This document shows, in pieces, positions 41,919 to 50,826 of a stretch of DNA of 64,000 nucleotides. A program made the position numbers and the translations under genes. The stretch lies in the NCBI RefSeq assembly GCF_031885415.1, contig NZ_CP116871.1, positions 2,666,001 through 2,730,000 on the forward strand, written 5' to 3'. The stretch comes from Microbacterium forte. Lineage in GTDB: Bacteria > Actinomycetota > Actinomycetes > Actinomycetales > Microbacteriaceae. Under the pieces are notes generated by a model. The model made no database searches. It was not told where the DNA came from and was given only the letters and a program-made list of their open reading frames with translations. Position 1 is the stretch's first letter; each line of letters begins with the position of its first letter.

Positions 41919-43603
41919 GAAAGCTCACTCCCTTCGACCGCTCCGCCCAGACGATCCCGCAGCTGTTCACGGCTCGCGTGATCCGGACGGTGGATGCGGA
42001 TGCCACGACGGCGACCGCCATGCTCACCGATCGCGGCCGGATCCTCGCGATCGGCACCCCGGCCGAGTGCCGGGCCGCGGCGGAGCGCGCGGGGCTCGCA
42101 CCCGACCACGTCGACCTCGGTGACGCGGTGATCGTGCCCGGTTTCGTCGATGCGCACGCCCACCCGCTGATGTTCGGGCAGCTGATGACGTGGGTCGACT
42201 GCGGACCCGAGAAGGCCGAGAGCATCCCCGAGATCGTGGCGCTGCTGAAGGCGGCGGCGGTGGACGCACCCGCCGGACGCCCGGTGCGCGGCTACGGCTA
42301 CGAGCAGCGCAACCTCGCCGAGAAGCGGCATCCCACCCGCTTCGAGCTCGACGAGGTCGCCGCCGACCGAGAGGTCTACCTGATGAACGCCTCGGGCCAC
42401 GGCGGCGTCGTCAACTCGTACACGCTCACCAAGAACGGCGTCGACCGTGACACGCCGAATCCCGACGGCGGCGAGTTCTTCCGCGACGCCGACGGCGAGC
42501 TGACGGGCGAGCTCTCGGATGCCGCGTGCAACATCCTCACCGGCGTGCACGGGGTGAAGATCGGCCACCACGGACCGAACTTCCACCTCGCCGACGAGCC
42601 GGAGGAGCACCTGCGTCAGCTGGATGCCGCCACGCAGCGGTTCCTCGCCGGGGGAGTCACCTCGATCGGCGACTGTCAGGTCACCCGACGCGAGTTCGAC
42701 ATGTATCTGCGTCTCGCCGAGGCCGGCCGCCTCGAGCTGCGGGTGTCGATGTACCTGCTGTCGCACCTGCTCGACGAGGCGCTCGAGATGGGTCTCGTGG
42801 GGCAGTTCGGCAACGCCCACCTCAGCTTCGCCGGCATCAAGCTCTACGCCGACGGCACGCTCGGCGGCTGGACGGCGTACTTCCCCGACGGGTATGTCGG
42901 AGACCCCTGCCGCACCGGTCAGCTGTATCACGAGCCCGCCGAATACGCGGCGCTGATCAGCCGGGCGCACGCGGCGGGCCTGCAGACGGCGACACACGCG
43001 CAGTCGCCGACGGCGATCGAGATGGTCGTGTCGGCGATCGAGGCGGCGCTCGCCGAGCGGCCCGACTCCGATGCGCGGCACCGCATCGAGCACTGCGGTC
43101 TGCCGACGCCCGAGCAGATCGACCGGATGGCGGCCTCCGGCATCCGCCCGGTCAACCAGACCCAGCACTACTTCAACTGGGGCGAGGGCGTCGAAGAGGC
43201 GATCGGCACCCCGGGCGAGCGCTTCAACCCCCTCGGCGAGTTCGAGAGGGCGGGGGTGCCGTTCACGATCTCGTCGGATGCTCCGGTGGCCGAGCCCATC
43301 CCGCTCGAGGCGATCCAGACGGCCGTCACCCGCGTGACCCGTCGAGGGCACAAGCTCGGGCCAGACGATCTGCGGGTCTCCGCCCTCTCGGCTCTGCGCG
43401 CGCACACGATCGAAGGCGCCGTGTCGATCGGCCGAGAAGACGACCTCGGCTCGCTCGAGGTCGGCAAGTACGCCGACTTCGTCGTGCTCTCCGACGACCC
43501 GCTGGCCGTCGACGCCGAGGAGATCTCGTCGATCGCCGTGCGCGAGACGTGGGTCGACGGCACACGCCGCCACGTCGGCGCCGCAGTCATGGTCTCGGCA
43601 TGA
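41915..43603 (+). CDS. Metal-dependent amidohydrolase, YtcJ-like
   Basis: The 562-residue amidohydrolase has H-x-H in D-A-H-A-H-P, later ligands T-H-A-Q-S and R-I-E-H-C-G, and the catalytic Asp in I-S-S-D-A-P. It belongs to the YtcJ branch, which hydrolyses amides, guanidines or lactams. It sits between a transporter and a ThDP enzyme and overlaps both by four bases. Its likely task is removal of an N-acyl or ring group from the imported compound. Substrate not known. Confidence 0.88.
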   Translation: MRKLTPFDRSAQTIPQLFTARVIRTVDADATTATAMLTDRGRILAIGTPAECRAAAERAGLAPDHVDLGDAVIVPGFVDAHAHPLMFGQLMTWVDCGPEKAESIPEIVALLKAAAVDAPAGRPVRGYGYEQRNLAEKRHPTRFELDEVAADREVYLMNASGHGGVVNSYTLTKNGVDRDTPNPDGGEFFRDADGELTGELSDAACNILTGVHGVKIGHHGPNFHLADEPEEHLRQLDAATQRFLAGGVTSIGDCQVTRREFDMYLRLAEAGRLELRVSMYLLSHLLDEALEMGLVGQFGNAHLSFAGIKLYADGTLGGWTAYFPDGYVGDPCRTGQLYHEPAEYAALISRAHAAGLQTATHAQSPTAIEMVVSAIEAALAERPDSDARHRIEHCGLPTPEQIDRMAASGIRPVNQTQHYFNWGEGVEEAIGTPGERFNPLGEFERAGVPFTISSDAPVAEPIPLEAIQTAVTRVTRRGHKLGPDDLRVSALSALRAHTIEGAVSIGREDDLGSLEVGKYADFVVLSDDPLAVDAEEISSIAVRETWVDGTRRHVGAAVMVSA

Positions 43604-45243
43604 GCGAGGATGCGACCATGACAGACGAGCGCTACGCCGATACCGCCGGCCGCTACGCCGATACCGCCGGCCGCGCGGTGCTCGAGACCATCCGCGCCTA
43701 CGGCGTCGATGCGATCTTCGGCATCCCGGGCACGCACAACCTCGAGCTGTATCGCCCGCTCGCCTCTCTCGGCATCCGCGCGGTGACGAACAGGCACGAG
43801 CAGGGCTCGGGCTACGGCGCCGACGGCTGGGCGCAGCAGACGGGTCTTCCCGGTGTCGTCATCACGACCTCCGGCCCCGGTCTGCAGAACGCCATGAGCG
43901 CGATCGGCACGGCGTTCTGCGAGTCACGGCCGCTGATCGTGCTGTCTCCCGGGGTGCCGCTGGGCGCCGAGTTCGCCGATGTCGGCACCCTGCACGAGAC
44001 GAAGGATGCCACGGCCATGGTCGGCGCGATCGCCGAGTGGTCGCGCCGGGTGTCCAGCGCCGCCGAGGCGGTCGATGCGGTGCACGACGCCTTCACGCTC
44101 TTCCAGACCGGCCGCCCCCGCCCCGTGCACATCGAGATCCCCCTCGACGTGCTCGAGGCCCCGGCCGATGTCCCCGCGGAGGCGCGCCACCCCAGGGTGA
44201 TGCCTCCGCGGGTGTCGGGTGATCCGTCAGCTCTCGCCGATGCCGCACGTCTGCTGCAGGGTGCGCAGCGGCCGGTCATCGTCGCGGGTGGCGGGTCGGT
44301 CGATGCCGCGCACGAGGTCACCGCACTCGCGGAACGCCTCGGTGCCCCGGTGCTCACCACGCTCAACGGCAAGGGTGTCATCGACGAGCGGCATCCGCTG
44401 TCGCTCGGCTCGAACCTGCGTCTCGCTGCGGCCCGCGAGGTGGCCGAAGACGCCGACGTGGTGCTCGTCATCGGATCGAAGCTCGGTGAGGCCGAACTCT
44501 GGGCTCCGCGGTTGGAGGCGCGCGGCGCCGTCGTGCGCATCGACATCTCGCCGCTGCAGCGGAACAAGAACCTCGACGCGACCGTGGGGATCGTCGGTGA
44601 CGCCGCCGCGGTGAGCGCCGCCCTGCTCGCGCTGCTGCCCGACGAGGGCAGGGCTGCTCGAGACCTGACCACCGAGCGCGCCGCGATCGAGGCCGAGATG
44701 CGCGACACCGCCCCCGAGGCGGTCGCGCTGGCCGAGCTCATCGCCGACGCTCTCCCCGATGACGCGATCGTCGCCGGCGACTCCTCGCAGATCGTCTACA
44801 TGGCGCTCGGCAGCGTGCTGAGCTCGCAGCATCCGCACTCCCTGCTCTACACGCCCACCTATGCGACCCTCGGCTACGGCCTTCCCGCCGCGATCGGCGC
44901 CAGGGTGGCGCAGACCGAGCATCCCGTCGTCACCGTGATCGGAGACGGTGCGCTGATGTTCTGCGTCAATGAGCTCGTGACGGCCGTCGAACAGCGGCGC
45001 GACGTCACCATCGTGTGCGTCGACAACGGCGGCTACGCCGAGATCCGTCAGAACGAGGTCGACCGAGGCATGACCCCCATCGGCGTCGACCTGGTGCAGC
45101 CCGACTGGGCGGCGCTGGCGACCGCCTTCGGCGCCACCGGGCGTCGGGTCGACGACCCAGACGACGTCGTGCCGAGCATCCGCGACGCCATCGCCGCCGG
45201 CGGAGTGCAGCTCGTGCACATCCCCACGCAGAGACAGGACTGA
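43600..45243 (+). CDS. ThDP-dependent enzyme of the acetolactate synthase/decarboxylase family
   Basis: From ATG 43600 the product has 547 residues. It has the activating Glu in T-N-R-H-E-Q-G, a central nucleotide-like domain and the ThDP motif G-D-G-A-L-M-F to V-D-N-G-G. The family includes acetolactate synthase, benzoylformate decarboxylase and AruI, the 2-ketoarginine decarboxylase. With a ureohydrolase next door, a guanidino 2-oxoacid is an attractive substrate. An N-terminal R-Y-A-D-T-A-G duplication precedes the fold. Confidence 0.85.
   Translation: MSEDATMTDERYADTAGRYADTAGRAVLETIRAYGVDAIFGIPGTHNLELYRPLASLGIRAVTNRHEQGSGYGADGWAQQTGLPGVVITTSGPGLQNAMSAIGTAFCESRPLIVLSPGVPLGAEFADVGTLHETKDATAMVGAIAEWSRRVSSAAEAVDAVHDAFTLFQTGRPRPVHIEIPLDVLEAPADVPAEARHPRVMPPRVSGDPSALADAARLLQGAQRPVIVAGGGSVDAAHEVTALAERLGAPVLTTLNGKGVIDERHPLSLGSNLRLAAAREVAEDADVVLVIGSKLGEAELWAPRLEARGAVVRIDISPLQRNKNLDATVGIVGDAAAVSAALLALLPDEGRAARDLTTERAAIEAEMRDTAPEAVALAELIADALPDDAIVAGDSSQIVYMALGSVLSSQHPHSLLYTPTYATLGYGLPAAIGARVAQTEHPVVTVIGDGALMFCVNELVTAVEQRRDVTIVCVDNGGYAEIRQNEVDRGMTPIGVDLVQPDWAALATAFGATGRRVDDPDDVVPSIRDAIAAGGVQLVHIPTQRQD
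43630..43671 (+). repeat. Exact 21-bp tandem duplication at the ThDP enzyme N-terminus
   Basis: The 21 bases at 43630-43650 are repeated exactly at 43651-43671, doubling R-Y-A-D-T-A-G in frame ahead of the conserved domain. Confidence 0.9.
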
Positions 45244-45245
45244 TC

Positions 45246-46196
45246 ATGACCGAGAACGTGGGCCCCATCGACGCCTCCGTGAACCCCCGGTACTCCGGGA
45301 TCGCGACCTTCGCCCGCCTGCCGAGGATCGAAGACGTGCCTCGCGCCGACATCGCCGTCGTGGGCATCCCCTTCGACTCCGGCGTGAGCTATCGCCCCGG
45401 CACGCGCTTCGGCCCGTCGCACGTGCGCGAGTCCTCGCGGCTGCTGCGCCCGTACAACCCCGCCCAGGACGTGTCGCCGTTCGCGGTCGCGCAGGTGGTG
45501 GATGCCGGTGACATCCCGGTCAACCCGTTCGACCTCACCGAGGCGGTGACCGAGGTCGAACGCGCCGCGCTCGCGCTCGGCGAGCAGGTGCAGCGCATCG
45601 TCACGATCGGCGGCGACCACACGGTCGCGCTGCCGCTGCTGCGGGCGGTGGCGGCGAAGCACGGCCCGGTCGCCGTGCTGCACTTCGACGCCCACCTCGA
45701 CACCTGGGACACCTACTTCGGCGCCCCGATCACACACGGCACGCCGTTCCGCCGCGCGAGCGAGGAGGGGCTGATCGACCTCACCTCGAGCTGCCACGTC
45801 GGCACCCGCGGGCCGTTGTACTCGAAGCAGGACCTCGAAGACGACGAGCGCCTCGGATTCTCGATCGTGTCGAGCGAGTACATCGAGGAGCACGGCGTCG
45901 AGGCCGGCATCCAGCGCATCCTGCAGCGCATCGGAGACAGGCCGCTGTACGTGTCGATCGACATCGACGTGCTCGATCCCGCGCACGCACCGGGCACCGG
46001 AACACCCGAGGCCGGGGGCCTCACGAGCCGCGAGCTGCTGCGCATCCTCCGTGCCCTCGGAGACTGCGACATCGTGGGCGCCGACGTCGTCGAGGTGTCG
46101 CCCGCGTACGACCATGCGCAGATCACCGGCATCGCGGCGAGCCACGTCGTGTACGAGCTGGTGTCGCTGCTCGCCGCCCGCATCGGCCGCAGCTGA
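45246..46196 (+). CDS. Ureohydrolase (agmatinase/guanidinobutyrase family)
   Basis: From ATG 45246 the 316-residue enzyme has the manganese ligands G-G-D-H-T, F-D-A-H-L-D and S-I-D-I-D-V-L-D. It also has [11 protein letters not shown], as in agmatinases, guanidinobutyrases and related enzymes. It would release urea from a guanidino compound. It follows the ThDP enzyme with a two-base gap. The family does not show the exact substrate; guanidinobutyrate or agmatine are likely. The stop lies in a tandem repeat. Confidence 0.9.
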   Translation: MTENVGPIDASVNPRYSGIATFARLPRIEDVPRADIAVVGIPFDSGVSYRPGTRFGPSHVRESSRLLRPYNPAQDVSPFAVAQVVDAGDIPVNPFDLTEAVTEVERAALALGEQVQRIVTIGGDHTVALPLLRAVAAKHGPVAVLHFDAHLDTWDTYFGAPITHGTPFRRASEEGLIDLTSSCHVGTRGPLYSKQDLEDDERLGFSIVSSEYIEEHGVEAGIQRILQRIGDRPLYVSIDIDVLDPAHAPGTGTPEAGGLTSRELLRILRALGDCDIVGADVVEVSPAYDHAQITGIAASHVVYELVSLLAARIGRS

Positions 46197-46222
46197 CTCG
46201 GCCGCGTCTGACTCGGTCGGGT
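46193..46222 (+). repeat. 15-bp tandem repeat containing the ureohydrolase stop codon
   Basis: CTGACTCGGCCGCGT (46193-46207) is followed by CTGACTCGGTCGGGT (46208-46222), 13 of 15 bases identical. The gene's TGA lies in the first copy and a second TGA in the next. Confidence 0.75.
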
Positions 46223-46234
46223 CGGAGACACCCC

Positions 46235-47113
46235 TCACGCATACGACGCCGCGAGCATCTCGGCGAAGAGCTCTTCGGCATCGCGCTCGACGCGGCGGCG
46301 GGTGAACCACTCGCAGATGTTGACGCAGTCGCGGTGCAGCAGGTCGAGGCCCTGGGGGTTGGCGATGATGTCGACGATCTGCGGCAGGTCGATCACCCGC
46401 ACGCGACCCTCGTGCACCAGCAGGTTGTAGGCCGAGAGGTCGCCGTGGGCGAAGCCCGCCGCGGCGAAGATCCGCATGAGATCGACGATCTGATCGTAGA
46501 GACCGGCGAGCTCGGCCCGGTCGCTGCGCACGGCCGCCAACCGGGGCGCCGCGACTCCTGACGCGTCGCCGATGAACTCCATCAGCAGCTCGGTGCCGTT
46601 GACCTGCACGGGGTAGGGCACCGGCGCGCCGAGCTCCCACATGCGGCACAGCGCGTCGAACTCGGCGAACGACCATTGCAGGGCGGCGACGGCTCGGCCG
46701 TGTTCGGACTTCTTCGCGAGGGCTCGGGTGTCACGGGTGTTCCTCGTGCTGCGGCCCTCGGTGTAGACGCCCGAGCGGTGGAAGCTGCTGTGGTCGGAGT
46801 CGCGGTAGCGCTTCGCCGCGAGCAGGGTGCGCTGGGTCGGGTCATCCGGCACCGCGCGCTCGAGCAGGAACACGTCGGCCTCCTTGCCGGTCTTGAGGAT
46901 GCCGAGCTCGGTGTCGAGTGCGCCGGCGCTCGTCACCACCCATTCGGGCCAGGGGAGCGGCCCTCGCTCCGACGGGGTGATCGCCGGCCAGGTGGTCCAG
47001 CGCTGGTGCTCACCGGGTTCGACGTCGGCGAAGGTGGGGACGGAATCGAAAGGGGATGCGTCGAAGAAGGAGGACGAAGAGGATGCTTCGGAAGAAGCGA
47101 AGAGATCAGACAC
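46235..47113 (-). CDS. RIO-family serine protein kinase
   Basis: The kinase core shows T-G-K-E-A-D-V-F-L (nucleotide loop), L-A-A-K-R-Y-R-D (lysine), A-H-G-D-L-S-A-Y-N-L-L-V (catalytic loop) and V-I-D-L-P-Q (metal site). These are the RIO1-like motifs, found in archaea, eukaryotes and some bacteria. GTG 47113 is preceded by GGAG and is my preferred start (292 residues); GTG 47140 would add nine residues. Its target in bacteria is unknown. A 20-codon ORF sits just upstream on the same transcript. Confidence 0.85.
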   Translation of the reverse strand: MSDLFASSEASSSSSFFDASPFDSVPTFADVEPGEHQRWTTWPAITPSERGPLPWPEWVVTSAGALDTELGILKTGKEADVFLLERAVPDDPTQRTLLAAKRYRDSDHSSFHRSGVYTEGRSTRNTRDTRALAKKSEHGRAVAALQWSFAEFDALCRMWELGAPVPYPVQVNGTELLMEFIGDASGVAAPRLAAVRSDRAELAGLYDQIVDLMRIFAAAGFAHGDLSAYNLLVHEGRVRVIDLPQIVDIIANPQGLDLLHRDCVNICEWFTRRRVERDAEELFAEMLAASYA

Positions 47114-47147
47114 GATGTGGCTCCGAGAGAGGGAGGCCACGCGCGGA

Positions 47148-47210
47148 TCAGGAGCGAGAGGCCTCGAGAGGAAGGATGTCGGCGAGGGGCACGACAGAGA
47201 CGGTGTTCAT
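47148..47210 (-). CDS. Small ORF (20 codons) upstream of the RIO kinase
   Basis: On the minus strand an ATG at 47210 opens M-N-T-V-S-V-V-P-L-A-D-I-L-P-L-E-A-S-R-S and stops at 47148. AGAGGAG ends about nine bases upstream, a better ribosome site than most genes here. The stop is about 34 bases before the kinase start. A promoter (TGGACA-N18-TAGGCT) lies upstream. It could be a leader peptide or a small protein. No family is known to me. Confidence 0.55.
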   Translation of the reverse strand: MNTVSVVPLADILPLEASRS

Positions 47211-47261
47211 GTCATCCACTCCTCTCGCTCTGGCCTTCCGGGAGAACCCGGTGCGTCGTCG

Positions 47262-47291
47262 AGCCTAGGGGGCGCGGGCGGATGCTGTCCA
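47262..47291 (-). promoter_or_regulatory. Promoter for the small ORF and RIO kinase
   Basis: Read on the minus strand, TGGACA (47291-47286) and TAGGCT (47267-47262) are 18 bases apart, about 50 bases before the small ORF. Confidence 0.55.
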
Positions 47292-47389
47292 GACCCGGAT
47301 CTCCCGGTCTCACCGCAGTCCGGACGAATGGTCGGATGCCCTGGACGCCGCGTCGGGCGACCCGCCTCCGCGCCTGGGAGTGTTGAACC

Positions 47390-48595
47390 ATGACCACGAC
47401 CGCGCCCGTACCCGTGACGACCGCCCGCACCGAGAGCATCCGCTACGGCGGACTCATCGTGCTGATGCTGATGGGGTTCCTTCTCGTCACGGCCGAATTC
47501 CTGCCCAACGGCGTGCTCACCGAGATGGCCGACGCTCTCGGCGTCACACCGGGCCAGGCGGGGCAGACGGTCACGGTCACCGCGCTCGTCGGTCTGATCG
47601 TGGCGCCGACGGTGGGGCTGATCTTCCCCCGTCTCGACCGGCGCTCGCTGCTCGTCTGGATGGCGCTCGCCGCAGCCGCGTCGAACCTCATCGTCGCGAT
47701 CGCGCCCAACCTCATCATCGTGCTGCTCGCGCGGTTCCTGCTGGGTGCGGCGATCAGCGCCTTCTGGGCGATGTCGATCACGGTCGCCGTGCGCCTGGCG
47801 GGCCCGGAGCACCTCGGGCGAGGCGTCATGTTCACCTCCGCGGGTGTGTCGCTCGCGACCGTCGCGGGAGTGCCCCTCGGTGTGATGCTCAGCGAGATCG
47901 TCGACTGGCAGACCGTGTTCGCGATCGCGGGCGTCCTCATGGTGCTGCTCGCCGTGGCGCTGCGGTTCATGCTCCCGTCGGTCCCGGCCGAGCAGGGCGC
48001 CAGCATCCGGCTCCTCGTCGACACGCTGCGTCGTCCCGGCATCGGGCTCGGCATGGTCGGGCACGTGCTCGTCGTGCTCGGTCACTTCCTCGCCTACACG
48101 TACGTGCGACTCGCGCTCGAACGCATCCCCGAGATCGAGCCGTCGACGATCATCCTGCTTCTCGCCCTCTTCGGGCTCGGAGGCCTCGCCGGCAACCTCG
48201 GGCTCGGGTTCTTCATCGACCGCACCTTCGGCTTCTTCGCGGTGTTCGCCCCCCTGGTGATCGCCGCGTCGGTGCTGTCGATGATCTTCCTCTCGGGGTC
48301 GGTCCTCGGCATCGGCATCGTCGTGCTGGTCTGGGGTTTCTTCTTCTCCTCGTGGCTGCTCGTGATCAACACGTGGGTGGGGCACCGCTCGCCCGACCGG
48401 CTCGAGGCGGGCGGAAGCCTCGTGGTCGTGGGATTCCAGGGAGCGATCACGATCGCCGCCGGAGTCGGCGGACTGCTCGTCGACACCCTCGATGTCGAGT
48501 TCGTCTACGTGCTCGGGGCCGTGTCCCTGCTGGTCGGCGCCGTGCTCTTCGGAATGTCGAACCGCAGGAGCGTCGCGGCGGCGAAGCGCGCCTGA
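47390..48595 (+). CDS. MFS transporter (Cmx/CmrA or AraJ-like efflux)
   Basis: The 401-residue protein has about 12 helices. The first loop is T-A-E-F-L-P-N-G-V-L, as in the AraJ/Cmx drug:proton group. The helix ends lack long loops. It is probably an efflux pump. A convergent AraC regulator follows; both stop codons fall in the arms of the same hairpin. Substrate unknown. Confidence 0.87.
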   Translation: MTTTAPVPVTTARTESIRYGGLIVLMLMGFLLVTAEFLPNGVLTEMADALGVTPGQAGQTVTVTALVGLIVAPTVGLIFPRLDRRSLLVWMALAAAASNLIVAIAPNLIIVLLARFLLGAAISAFWAMSITVAVRLAGPEHLGRGVMFTSAGVSLATVAGVPLGVMLSEIVDWQTVFAIAGVLMVLLAVALRFMLPSVPAEQGASIRLLVDTLRRPGIGLGMVGHVLVVLGHFLAYTYVRLALERIPEIEPSTIILLLALFGLGGLAGNLGLGFFIDRTFGFFAVFAPLVIAASVLSMIFLSGSVLGIGIVVLVWGFFFSSWLLVINTWVGHRSPDRLEAGGSLVVVGFQGAITIAAGVGGLLVDTLDVEFVYVLGAVSLLVGAVLFGMSNRRSVAAAKRA

Positions 48596-48619
48596 GCGGC
48601 GGGCAGGGCCGGCTCAGGC
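48590..48619. terminator. Bidirectional hairpin holding both stop codons
   Basis: GCCTGAGC (48590-48597) pairs with GCTCAGGC (48612-48619) around 14 bases. The MFS stop (48593-48595) and the AraC stop on the other strand (48616-48614) lie in the two arms. Confidence 0.6.
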
Positions 48620-49531
48620 AGGGACGGCGGTGAGCTGCGTCGCCCGCCAGACCGACGGAGTCATCCCCGTGCGGCGGCGGAAAGCCCGGCTGAAGCCCTC
48701 GTCGGAGGCGTAGCCCAGTTCGCGCGACGTCTCGCTGACCGAGCGGCCCTCGCTCAGCATCCGCTTCGCCGCGTCGACGCGCACCTCGGTGACGTAGTCG
48801 GCGGGTGAGCGGCCGATCGCGCTGCGGAATCGTTCGGCGAACACGGATCGCGACATCGCGCCGACGCTCGCGAGGCGTTCGACCGTCCAGTCGCGGCCGG
48901 GCTGCTCATGGATCGCCTCGACGACGCGGTCGAGGAACGGATCATTCGACACGGAGGGCCAGCCGGCCGGCGCGCAGCCGTTGGCGGCCCATGCGCGGAT
49001 CACCGAGAGCAGCACGGTCTGCGCCATCATCCGGCAGATCACCGGGTCGCCCTGGCGTGACGGGCAGGTCGTGGGATCGGTGGGGCCCATGCTTCCGGCG
49101 AGTGCGGCTGCGGCCGGTTCCAGCGCGGCGAACGACATGACGGTGATCGGATCGGGAAGGAGCGCGGCGATCATCGCGGCGCTGTCGGAGAATTCGAGGT
49201 CGACGACGACGAGGTCGGTCACCCCGTCGGCTTCGAGGGCGATCGACGAGCGGCCGAGCGTCAGGAACGCGTCTCCGGCGACCAGGTTCGCGTGCAGCGG
49301 GCGATCGTCCACCGCGACGATCTGCGCTGCGGGGTCGACGTCGAGGCGGCATCCGGTGGTCAGCGGGGGATGCCCGTGCACCGAGCCCGAGGCGATGTAG
49401 ACGAGGGTGGCCGAACCCGACGGGATCGGCAGGAGCCCGCCTGGGGCGAGGGCGACGCGACGGGCGATGCCGACGCGGAGGTCGACGGAGTCGAGCACGT
49501 GCCCGAGGGCTGCGGAGTCGACGGTCACCAT
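48614..49531 (-). CDS. AraC family transcriptional regulator
   Basis: From ATG 49531 the product has 305 residues. The N-terminal cupin-like sensing domain (AraC-binding-like-2) is followed by two C-terminal helix-turn-helix motifs. The second is S-V-S-E-T-S-R-E-L-G-Y-A-S-D-E-G-F-S-R-A-F-type. It may control the convergent MFS pump. The longer frame toward 49837 runs into the DUF3817 gene and is a shadow. Confidence 0.88.
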   Translation of the reverse strand: MVTVDSAALGHVLDSVDLRVGIARRVALAPGGLLPIPSGSATLVYIASGSVHGHPPLTTGCRLDVDPAAQIVAVDDRPLHANLVAGDAFLTLGRSSIALEADGVTDLVVVDLEFSDSAAMIAALLPDPITVMSFAALEPAAAALAGSMGPTDPTTCPSRQGDPVICRMMAQTVLLSVIRAWAANGCAPAGWPSVSNDPFLDRVVEAIHEQPGRDWTVERLASVGAMSRSVFAERFRSAIGRSPADYVTEVRVDAAKRMLSEGRSVSETSRELGYASDEGFSRAFRRRTGMTPSVWRATQLTAVPA

Positions 49532-49601
49532 GCGTTCGGCAACACCCGGGGGCGCATAGCTATTCCGGATACGCTGGACGGACCCCCACCCGAGGAGTCC
49601 C

Positions 49602-50063
49602 GTGTTCCGCACACCCGACCGCCTGTTCCGAGTTCTCGCGATCGCGGAGGCGATCACCTGGACCATCCTGATCTCGGCGATCATCGCCCGTGCCGCAGGT
49701 GCGCCGGGAATCGTCGTCACGATCGGCGGTGGCATCCACGGGTTCGTGTTCCTCGCGTACGCGGCGACCGCCGTGCTCGTCGCGCTCAACCAGCGCTGGC
49801 ACCTCGGCGTCGCGGTCCTGGCCGTGGCGAGCGCCATCGTCCCCTACGCGACCATTCCCATGGAGATCTGGCTGCATCGCACCGGCCGCCTGGCCGGCGA
49901 GTGGCGGCTGGAGCAGACGCAGGACCCGCGCGATGCGCGCTGGTACGACAGGCTCATGCGCTGGTTCCTGCGCCGCCCGTGGGTGCTGGCGATCCTGCTC
50001 GTCGTCGGCATCGTCGCGCTGTACGTGATCCTGCTGCTCGTGGGCCCGCCGGGCGGCAAGTGA
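49602..50063 (+). CDS. DUF3817 domain membrane protein
   Basis: This 153-residue protein, starting at GTG 49602 after GAGGAG, opens with F-R-V-L-A-I-A-E-A-I-T-W, the DUF3817 signature. It has three N-terminal helices and a fourth near the C-terminus after a charged loop. The family is widespread in actinobacteria and of unknown function. It is divergent from the AraC gene across 70 bases that include the palindrome ATAGCTAT (49556-49563). Confidence 0.85.
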   Translation: MFRTPDRLFRVLAIAEAITWTILISAIIARAAGAPGIVVTIGGGIHGFVFLAYAATAVLVALNQRWHLGVAVLAVASAIVPYATIPMEIWLHRTGRLAGEWRLEQTQDPRDARWYDRLMRWFLRRPWVLAILLVVGIVALYVILLLVGPPGGK

Positions 50064-50066
50064 TCT

Positions 50067-50099
50067 CCGCCCGGCGTCAGCAGAGCGGATGCCGGGCGG
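50067..50099. terminator. Terminator between convergent DUF3817 and lipoprotein genes
   Basis: CCGCCCGGC (50067-50075) and GCCGGGCGG (50091-50099) form a perfect 9-bp stem with a 15-base loop in a 42-base convergent gap. Confidence 0.75.
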
Positions 50100-50105
50100 C
50101 CGGCG

Positions 50106-50792
50106 TCACTGGATGACGACGGCGTTGCTGTCGATGACCTCGGCCATCGTGGCCTGCAGGTCGCCACCGGTGCAGTCGACGATCACGTAGAGTCCGACAC
50201 CCGTCGCGGTGAAGGCCCGTGCGGCCATCGCCCATCGGCGTTCGCCCTCTTCGCCCACGACCTGGCGGTTCTCGACGTCGGCGTTGCCGCCGACCTGATA
50301 GCTGAACGACCCCGTCGTCGCGAGCGGGGTGATCGCGGCGGCGTCCGCTTCGCCGAGTATGACGGCGAGCATGGCATCCGAGCTGACGCTGTCGTCGCCG
50401 GCCACGGTCGGCACATCGGGGATCAGCCCCTGCCAGAACTGGGCCGTGCAGGTGTCGTCGACCGTGCCGTACGTCCAGCCTCCGTTGCCGTCGTCCGGCT
50501 TGACGATCTTCCAGCCGTCGTCGGCGATGAGCCCGTCGCCCCACTGGATGTACGCCTCCGAAGGGATGTCGGCACCGTCTGCGAAGGTCATGGTCGATGG
50601 CAGGTCGCCGGCGGGCTCGTCCGAGGGCTGCTCGGACGGGATCGAAGTCGGGGAGGGCTCTGGCCCGTCGCCATCCGGCACGTTCACGGGGATCTGCGCA
50701 TACAGGCAGCCGCTGAGCGGCAGCGCGGCCAGCGCGATCACCGAGAGGGCGGCGAGGCGGGCGAGCTGCGGGGCCTGCGAGATGCGCGTCAT
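50106..50792 (-). CDS. Hypothetical lipoprotein
   Basis: From ATG 50792 the product has 228 residues with a lipoprotein signal (L-P-L-S-G-C, Cys29), a Pro/Ser/Glu linker and a beta-rich domain with two further cysteines (D-D-T-C-T and V-D-C-T). No function can be assigned. The start has a leaderless promoter, TAGGCT seven bases upstream. Confidence 0.8.
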   Translation of the reverse strand: MTRISQAPQLARLAALSVIALAALPLSGCLYAQIPVNVPDGDGPEPSPTSIPSEQPSDEPAGDLPSTMTFADGADIPSEAYIQWGDGLIADDGWKIVKPDDGNGGWTYGTVDDTCTAQFWQGLIPDVPTVAGDDSVSSDAMLAVILGEADAAAITPLATTGSFSYQVGGNADVENRQVVGEEGERRWAMAARAFTATGVGLYVIVDCTGGDLQATMAEVIDSNAVVIQ

Positions 50793-50799
50793 GCCGGTC

Positions 50800-50805
50800 A
50801 GCCTA
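50800..50805 (-). promoter_or_regulatory. Leaderless -10 box of the lipoprotein gene
   Basis: On the minus strand TAGGCT (50805-50800) is followed by seven bases and then ATG 50792. The arrangement matches the dcd and DUF2277 promoters. Confidence 0.6.
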
Positions 50806-50826
50806 GTCGCCGGTATGCCGGCTGAT

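Noticed and set aside
42526..43599. Upstream extension of the ThDP enzyme frame
   Set aside because: It lies within the amidohydrolase gene in another frame; ATG 43600 overlaps that gene's stop as elsewhere in the operon.
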